DNA of 38,498 bases from Usnea hakonensis. Lineage: Eukaryota > Ascomycota > Lecanoromycetes > Lecanorales > Parmeliaceae. The position numbers and the translations under genes are program-made. Positions 31,365 through 38,498 of the stretch are shown piece after piece (the stretch's first letter is position 1; every line of letters starts with the position of its first letter). Under the pieces are notes generated by a model. It saw only the letters and a list, made by a program, of their open reading frames with translations, searched no databases and had not been told where the DNA came from. Location of the stretch: the NCBI GenBank assembly GCA_013423325.1, contig BLJB01000509.1, positions 1-38,498 on the forward strand, written 5' to 3'.

Positions 31365-33874
31365 ATGACCGTTACCTCTAGTCGCTACGTGGAGCCGGTC
31401 CTCGCATGCAACAAAAAAACTCCTCAAGCGCCTCCACGCATATGGTACGCCATCGAACCGCCCTTCAGAGGTCATGAATCAACATCCTCCAAAGATCATG
31501 CTCAGGATGACGTCGGGACAGCAATAGTCATTGACAATGGTAAGCAAAACCAGGCATACATTGTCTCATATTCATCTCTCATATTCATCGGCTGATCTCC
31601 CTCGAGGTTCCAGTCTTGTTCGAGCTGGGTGGTCTTTCGACAAAACCCCACGAATGGCGTTTCCCGCAGATGTTGCTCGATATCGCGATCGAAAATACAA
31701 CAGAACCGTCTCGTACGTTGGTTACAATGCATACGCAGACGCCACTACAAGGGGTCAAATACGGAACGCTTTCGAGCCTGGGACTAGTATTGTGGGGAAC
31801 TGGGATGTCATGGAAGGTGTGCTGGATAGCATATTTGTGAATTTAGGGGTTGAAGGAGAGAGTGGAGGAATCGGAAGACCTGTTCTCATGACAGAGCCTA
31901 TTGCTAATTTGGGCTATTCAAGAAAAAGTTCGTGACCAATATTGATTTTGCAGGGTGGAAGCTGACGTTCTGAAGCTATGACTGAACTTCTATTCGAGTG
32001 CTATCATGCGCCTTCGCTCGTCTACGGCATCGATTCACTGTTCTCGTACAAGTTCAATAAAGGAACCAGCGGACTAATTGTATCATCCTCGCACTCCTCG
32101 ACACATGTCATCCCTGTCTTGAACTCGAAGCCTATCATGTCCAGCGTGTCGCGGCTGAATTGGGGCGGATTTCAAGGCGCCGAGTATCTACTGAAGTTGT
32201 TGAGATTGAAGTATCCGACTTTTCCCGGTAAAGTCACTGACTATCAGGCGCAACATGCGGTTCGTGAGCATTGTTATGTCTCTCAAAATTTCGATAAAGA
32301 GATGAGTGACTTCCTCAACTGGACGGATTTGGAAAGTCGTGACCACGTGATACAATACCCTTTCACTGAGCACGTCGTTTTGGAGAAAAGTGAGGAAGAA
32401 CTCGCACGAATTGCGGAACGGAAAAGGGAGGGCGGGAGGCGACTACAAGAGCAAGCGGCAAGGATGAGGTTGGAAAAGCTTGTGCAGAAGGAAAAGGAAC
32501 TTGAGTACTACAAAGACCTTCATCAACGCCTAGCGGGTCAAACGAAAAAGGAGACGAAGCGCTTGCTCGATGGGCACGAGTTCAAAGATGAAGCTCAATT
32601 GGATAAAACTATTAAAGATATGGAGAAGTCCATACGAAAGGCCAGGAACAAGGACCTTGGTGTTCCAGACGCGGTCGAGGAGGAAGATGGAGCCAATTTT
32701 CCACTTCTCAGCATTCCGGACGAAGAGCTTGATGAGGCAGGGTTGAGACAAAAGAGGCATCAGCGGTTGTTGAAGTCGGGCGTGGAGGCTCGCGCAAGAG
32801 CAAAGGTCGAAAAGGAGCAAGAAAGAGCCCGTGTAGCAGAAAAGGAGAGACTTGATGACGAACGCCGCATCAGAGACCTTGACGGGTGGTTAGGCGATCG
32901 GAGAATTGCGAGAACGGTAAGAAACGTTACGAATTGGAAATGTCCAGTGTTAATTGCGTGCTGACACCACGCTCGCAGATCCTTCTTCAAAAGATCAGAG
33001 ACAGAGAGAGACAAAAGGCGGATCTTGGTAACCGTAAATCACTCGCCAGCCAAATGCGTATGAAGACACTCGCAAATTTGGCCTCAGATACGCCCGGCAG
33101 AAAGCGTCGGCGAGGTGGCGACGATGATAATTTTGGGGCAAATGATGAGGACTGGGGAGTCTATCGCACCGTTGTGACGGGCGAGCAGAGTGAGGATGAG
33201 GAGGAGGAAGATCTCGATGCAGAGATGAAGAATGTGGAAGCACAGCTGCTGAAGTATGACCCCGGATTCACCGAGAGCAATACTATGGCTGCTCAGATGG
33301 ATTGGACAAAAAGTCTCATGCATGCTTTTCGACGCGGTCCACGGCCTTTTGACCCTGAAAGCCAGCGGGAAATTCATCAATTGCACCTCAATGTAGAAAG
33401 GATTCGCGTGCCCGAGGTGGTTTTTGAACCTGCTATAGCAGGTCTTGATCAGGCAGGCATCATCGACATCGCTGCGGACATGATCAACCACGGGATGGGC
33501 AAAACACGAGATCGCAACATCATCCTCAAGGATATATTTCTTACAGGAGGTAGCACACTTTTTTCGGGTTTTGAGGAAAGGCTTGACAAGGGCTTGCGCG
33601 CGGTCCTACCTATTGATACAGCAATGCATCTTCGACAAGCGAATGACCCGTTGCTTGACCCCTGGAAAGGCGCCGCTCAATGGTCTACGGAGCCGACCTT
33701 TGGGCAGGCTCTCGTGAGTCGTCAAGATTACAATGAAAAGGGCGCCGATTATATGAAGGTACGCTCGACATAACATCCGTGGGCTTTATTTTGCCCCCCA
33801 TACACGTTTCTTTCGATGTGAATACTGAATACCGAATGCAGGAACACAATCTCGGTAACAGCAGTACTTTTTAG
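31365..33874 (+). CDS. arp5: Actin-related protein Arp5 (INO80 chromatin-remodelling complex subunit)
   Basis: Five exons give 749 aa, close to yeast Arp5: 31365-31539, 31607-31927, 31976-32916, 32979-33758 and 33842-33874. The four introns (67, 48, 62 and 83 bp) are GT-AG, and the first three carry CTGAY-type branch sites. The actin fold is split. The first phosphate loop is at residues ~55-70 (VIDNGSSLVRAGW) and WDVMEGVLD follows. ECYHAPSLVYGIDSLFSY is at ~171-190 and a second phosphate loop is at VSSSHSSTHV. The Arp5-specific charged coiled coil covers residues ~298-520. An acidic patch (SEDEEEEDLD) lies at ~550, and the actin C-terminal part includes FLTGGSTLFSGF at ~666. Arp5 acts in the nucleus with Ies6 in INO80 to slide nucleosomes. 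All frames are intact and there is no RIP damage. Confidence 0.95.
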
Positions 33875-34266
33875 ACCTGTCAAGGAGGAATAGCTTTCAG
33901 CCTATCTGATGAGAGCCACTGCCATCGATGCCGATTTGGTCAACAGGATCAAAGGCCCATTTGATCCATATCCACAAGTGAAAGGCAGACAAGTCCTAGG
34001 TTTTGCTAGCTTTATGAAGCGTAAGACCAGAGGAGCAGTGATCCAAACAGCCGGTATGGATGCCGACTGACACGCTCTCGCAACATCATGAACCTCATTA
34101 CAAGACATTCCTACCAAGATATTGCGCCAATACGCCAAGGCAATATTCCGGTGCGCGCTCATTGTATTGTAACATAACGCTAGTTGGGATATCAGGCACG
34201 CGTGCAGAGTCCACATGCTGTTACCACAGGATGCTTCGCAAATTTTTAAGCAGCGCAAACATCAGA
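33875..34266. other. Convergent intergenic region (3' UTRs)
   Basis: About 390 bp lie between the arp5 stop and the bZIP gene stop, on opposite strands. Base composition is normal. A 118-codon minus-strand frame (33902-34258) has no family features and is not called. It likely holds both 3' UTRs and poly(A) signals. Confidence 0.5.
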
Positions 34267-35270
34267 TCACCTATGATCAGGATGCGAAGGCTGGCCAGGC
34301 ACAGAGCGCGTTTCTGTATCCTCGCCAGCTCGAGTCCTTTTGTTCGAATTACTTGCTCTGTTATAGGGTGATTCATCTTGTGGATTCCTGCCTCCACCCA
34401 TGTCCGCGACGGCTTGAGCAGCAGAGGCCTGAAGCTGACTTGCAGCCGATGATCCCATAGGAGCTGTGGGAGCTGGTATCTGCTGGCTGGGAGGACCTGA
34501 TGTGCGAGGATGGGGAATATCAATGTTCGATGGTGGCTGTGGATATTCTCCTTGAGACTCGAGGAGTCGGGATTGGAGGCTGATTATGTAGTCACGCAGC
34601 TGATAGTTCTCTGATTGTAAAGCTTTAAAATTTTCGCTAAGGCTGTTGAATTCCCTCACTTGCGTCTCAAGGGTCTTAATGTGCCCTTCTTTTCGTTGTC
34701 TGAACGCGCGCTGTAGTAATCTTTTAGTAAGCCGTCTTTGTCACCCAAAAGAAACTTTCGCGCAAGAAACTTCTTGCATCCCAGATCCAAATAATGGCCC
34801 TTATAGTCGAACAACAATGATGAGAAGCCCACACACCTGAGCTGCTCTGTTTTGCGCCGCACGTTTTGATGTCGATAATTCACGTTTACCACCTTTCCTA
34901 CCATCACTGGCGCCGTCGTCGCCTCCACTGTCACCGGCACTTGGGTTCATGATTCCAGTTCCCGCGATTGCAGGATCAATATTGTGATGATGAGGACTTG
35001 CAGTATTTGACAGCTGATGCTCTGGTCTATTGTGAGGAAGATGGTGGTTCTGCACCTGGGCGAGCAGCTGCTCTCGCAGGGCTAACCACATAGATGTGTC
35101 AGCACAGAGTCGAACATCGAATTTGGGACTATCATCTGAGAACTCACTCTGGTCCGAGACATTATCCTGCCACCTGGAGTCAGTTTCTGTCTCTACAGAT
35201 AAGCGGTTGCACTGCTTACCTGCCCTGACATACGCATAGGGTGCGGTGCTGGTGCAAGTGTTGGCTGCAT
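34267..35270 (-). CDS. bZIP transcription factor of the Yap/AP-1 type
   Basis: Minus-strand exons are 35270-35220, 35166-34837 and 34710-34267. The introns are 53 bp (35219-35167, GTAAGC...CAG with an ACTGAC branch) and 126 bp (34836-34711, GTGTGT...CAG). The product is 274 aa starting MQPTLAPAPHP; an in-frame ATG at 35396 would add 42 residues. The second intron splits the basic region (SKRAAQNRAAQ | RAFRQRKEG), which has the NxxAQxxFR signature of fungal Yap/Pap1 factors. Leucines at residues 151, 158, 165 and 172 form the zipper, followed by a Pro/Ser-rich tail. It should bind DNA as a dimer in the nucleus. It resembles Fcr3-type fungal bZIPs, but I give no symbol. Confidence 0.88.
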
Positions 35271-35396
35271 CTTGGAAGATCGAATGACTAAATACTCCCG
35301 TTGGATTTCGAGCTGATGTAATATCAGAGTCCCCCAAACAGGTCGTTTCCGGCCTCGGAGGATGTTGGGCTGCTGGTTTGAGTGCTGCCAAAACAC

Positions 35397-35869
35397 TGGA
35401 ACGTTATCGTCAATCTTGCATACGAACCCCCAAACTCAATCCGTTATTACTCGTGGTCTTCTCGATACAAAGCCGACGGAAATAGAATCCTGTCGAGCTT
35501 GTTCTTGTGCGGTAATAAGCTGAACATCGATTGATTATATGATGACTGAGTTATTATTCAGCAGAAGATGACAAGCATCTAGCGCGGTCGGTAGGCTCGG
35601 ACACCGAAAAAGACGAAGGAACATACGTGTAATGTAAGTTATCGTAATCATATAACATAATTACGATACTAGATGTTATTCCCAACAATGCTAATACTAT
35701 TCCATGATTGTGGCTCTACATTTGGGTTCTGACAGGTAGATATACGCACTCCTTTACTACAAAGAGATTCCTCATAACTTCGCTAGGTAGATTTCGGCTA
35801 GAAGCCATACATATTTAAGATACCAAAGGTTATAATGCAAGTATACTTTCTGGTACCAAGGAATCACGC
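35397..35869. promoter_or_regulatory. Upstream region of the bZIP gene and right edge of the gene island
   Basis: Normal base composition continues to about 35640, then AT content rises. A 9-bp inverted repeat (tatcgtaat / attacgata, 35640-35648 and 35660-35668) lies at the transition. ctgag-ttattatt-cag sits near 35545. No firm promoter motif can be named. Confidence 0.4.
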
Positions 35870-36159
35870 TAAAATCTCGGCTATTATAGTACTTTATATA
35901 CTATACTATACTCTAAGTTAGTAATATATTAAAAGTAGAGATATATAACTTTATTATGTAATCTACTAGAATATAATTAAGCTTTTCTTTATTACGAGTA
36001 TAACGAGTATAATTAGTTCATTAATCGATTTATAGTTAAAGGAGATATATAACCTTCTTTCTATTCGAGTTTAGCGCGTCTTAGTAGAACTACTATAATC
36101 TTTATATCTCTCTTATATCTATATATAGATTTACTCTCTATTAATTAAATTCTTGTTAC
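35870..36159. other. AT-rich DNA, nothing assignable
   Basis: The sequence is RIP-like with no frame. The direct repeat acgagtataacgagtata occurs near 35995-36012. Confidence 0.4.
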
Positions 36160-36676
36160 TAACAAATCTGAAATTCAAATATGCGCAAGCAATTTTCGCA
36201 ATTCGCGCGAATAGTAAGCGATAGTAGGAATAGCGCAAATAGCCCATATTATTTACTATCCGCAACTCGACCTTGCGAATATTAGGAATTTAGTACGAAT
36301 AGTACGAATAGTACGAATAGTACAAATAATACGAATAGCACGAATAGCACGAATATTTAAAATTTTAAAATTACTAAAATTATTAAAATTATTAAAATTA
36401 TTAAAATTATTAAAATTATTAAAATTATTAAAATTATTAATATTAAAAAATTATAAAAATAATAAATTTAACTTAGTTTAAATTAGATTAAGTTAATAGA
36501 ATAAATATATAATAGAAGAAATAGACTATTCGGGCTAGATTATACGCGTATAAACTTTTAAAAAAAATAAGATCTAAACTATTTTTAGAATTCTAGCGTT
36601 ATTATCTATAGACTTATAAAGTACCCGTTATATTTATAAACCTTAAATTAGTATCTCGCTTAATTTTTAGTATCTT

Positions 36677-36724
<48 letters not shown>

Positions 36725-36990
36725 CTTACTAATTTCCTACTATTCGTACTATTTGTATTATTCGCGTAGTCGATTTACTAATTTCCTACTATTCGCAGAG
36801 TTGAGTTATAGATCCTACGGATTTTCTGCTCTTTGCAAAGTCAATTTACTATACGCACTCTTAGTAAGTCCACTCTACGAATAGTAGAAAATCCGTAGAA
36901 TTCGCAAGTCCACCTATAAATAGTATACTACTAGCAGGCAATGCGCAGGATATGCAAGGTAAGTAAATCGAAAAAATGCGAAAAGATTTT
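36160..36990. repeat. Complex repeat block: 10-bp and 9-bp tandem repeats, T43 tract and hairpin
   Basis: 36296-36355 is a 10-bp tandem array of (agtacgaata), about six units, with agcacgaata variants. 36364-36440 is a 9-bp array (ttaaaatta), about eight units. 36679-36721 is 43 T in a row. On the right, acttactaatttcctactatt occurs twice (36724 and 36774). ctacggattttct at 36815-36827 pairs exactly with agaaaatccgtag at 36886-36898. Words of the type gcgaatag(t/c)a lie left and, inverted, right of the T tract. Confidence 0.8.
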
Positions 36991-38435
36991 AGATTTACCG
37001 ATACTATATACTACTATTAATTTAATCTAGTTGTAATTCTAATATTATTTAATTAATCTGTTAATTATATAATATTAATAATTCTATTATTATTACGCTA
37101 AAAGCTTTAGACGAGCTAAAAGAATCTAAGAGAAGATATTTATAAATTAATAATCTAATAATAATATATTAGATATATTCTAAATAATATAACGTATTAT
37201 TAGTAAGTCTAAATAATATAGTATCGCTAAATAGAAGAGTTATATTATTAATAAGATAGAAAGAATTACTCTAAAAAGATATAACTATAATTTAATAATC
37301 TATTAAATAATAATAATATAATAATATTTATTAGAACTATAACTAGATTAAGTTAATAGTAGTATATAACGAGAATTTAATTAATAGAGAGATAAATCTA
37401 TATTATTATAAGTCGATAGTATAGTATAAATAGTTATAAGAATATAAGTAGATAGTTTAGTATTATCTATAGAAGTAAATAATAAAGAAGAATAAATTAT
37501 AGCCCGAAGGCTAGAATTATTTTAAGTTCGATTAGAAAGCTAGCTCTATATAGATAAGCTCTAATCCGGATCTATAATAGTTACTACTATTTTAAATTAC
37601 TCGCTATCTCGGTAAGCTACTATATAAAGAAAGAAAGTAAAGCTAGAAAAAATAAACTATACTAAATATTAAAGTAATAATAAATAGAATATATATAATA
37701 TAGTACCGAAATATTAATATAGTAATATCTAGTTAATAGCTTCTATATTAAGTTATAATATTAGAATTTTCCGTAGAGACTACTAATAATATCGAAAATT
37801 ATAGTAGAGACTATCGTAATAATATCTTAAGTTATTATTTTCTTAGAAGTTATCTAGAATAGCTACGCTAGATAGTATATATATTCTAGAAATAACTATC
37901 TAGTCGATAAGAAAAAATAACTTAGTAAAGAGCTTTATATAGAATTTAATAACGATTTTAGTAACTACTACTCTATTTTTTTTTAGATATTATTATAAAA
38001 GGCTTAAATAGTACTACTACTATAATTACCTTATTTTCGGAAGACTTCTTTATATTAGATTTACTAGTATTAGTAGATTTCTCGGATTTACTAATATTAT
38101 TAGCGATAGTAGAGACTAGGTAATTAGTAATAGTAATTTTAGTATCTATAGAAGACTTCCGAGTAGGTAGATTACTAGAAGTTTAAAATAATAATTAATA
38201 TAACCGGGTAATTAATTTATTACTAGTAGTATTAGATATAGACTTTTATAATTATTCTATATTATTAATTACTCCCGTAGAAGACTTTATTAGATCTAAG
38301 CGCTTATTATATTCTTTAGTTAATTTTATAATATTATTAAGATCTTTAATATTATACTAGATATCGAACTTCGATCTATAAATATACTAGTATACTAGAT
38401 ACTTAATGTACTATTCTATTCTTCGCCTAGATTAC
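36991..38435. other. AT-rich RIP-degraded DNA with an imperfect hairpin
   Basis: No gene is seen. 37828-37845 and 37908-37924 form an inverted repeat (taagttatt..ttctta) enclosing shorter inverted phrases (atctagaata, tattctagaa), which may be decayed terminal inverted repeats. Ser/Thr/Lys-like minus-strand readings at 38020-38170 are not assignable. Confidence 0.45.
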
Positions 38436-38498
38436 TGTTACGGATATCCTCCACAGCAGGATATGTGCGGAGCCTCATAGGGCTTAGCGAGGCTTGGC
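38436..38498. mobile_element. Second copy of the inverted-repeat element, cut by window end
   Basis: It begins TGTTACGGATATCCTCCACA and matches the left end of 18590-18870, except for a 3-base insertion (cagCAGgata) and gaggcttgg for gagccttgg. No RIP-type changes are seen. The rest lies outside the window. Confidence 0.85.

Noticed and set aside
33902..34258. 118-codon minus-strand frame between arp5 and the bZIP gene
   Set aside because: It has no recognisable domain and lies in the expected 3' UTR space. An unspliced short frame by chance is likely.

Overview
The window looks like chromosomal DNA of a filamentous ascomycete (Pezizomycotina). Two things point there: short GT-AG introns with CTGAY-type branch sites in the real genes, and extremely AT-rich, CpA-depleted blocks. 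In those blocks retrotransposon frames survive but carry TAG/TAA where CAG/CAA is expected and Asn where catalytic Asp is expected, which is the signature of repeat-induced point mutation (RIP). I do not name a genus.

Layout. 1-5709 holds the 3' tail of a LINE copy and then a RIP-destroyed chromodomain Ty3/Gypsy element (Gypsy-A) with its right LTR. 5710-13581 is a graveyard of fragments: a copia-type gag remnant, a 21-bp G-run repeat, a 446-bp LTR mini-element (TRIM-like) with tRNA-like Pol III boxes, a second gag-like remnant, an AACCGGTTAC-rich tract with an assembly gap, inverted LTR fragments and a 23-bp minisatellite. 13582-30371 is one Ty3/Gypsy element (Gypsy-B) bounded by two 313-bp LTRs. 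Three younger insertions sit inside it: a LINE-like ORF1-only element (14901-16956, 12-bp target duplication), a 281-bp long-inverted-repeat element (18590-18870, 5-bp target duplication) and a 7.0-kb Ty1/copia element on the minus strand (21997-29013, target duplication aaagc).

30372-35870 is a GC-balanced gene island. It holds a short hypothetical minus-strand gene with one in-frame stop, an intact five-exon arp5 (INO80-complex actin-related protein, 749 aa) and a convergent Yap/AP-1-type bZIP transcription-factor gene with three exons. 35870-38498 returns to AT-rich DNA with tandem repeats, a 43-bp T tract and hairpins, and ends inside a second copy of the 281-bp inverted-repeat element.

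The damage gradient gives a relative age order. The Gypsy elements are saturated with RIP, the LINE and copia are moderately hit, and the inverted-repeat element is nearly untouched. The least expected pieces are the TRIM-like element with tRNA-like promoter boxes, the inverted-repeat element with LTR-like TG...CA ends, and an additional basic, Gln-rich reading frame upstream of gag in the copia element.
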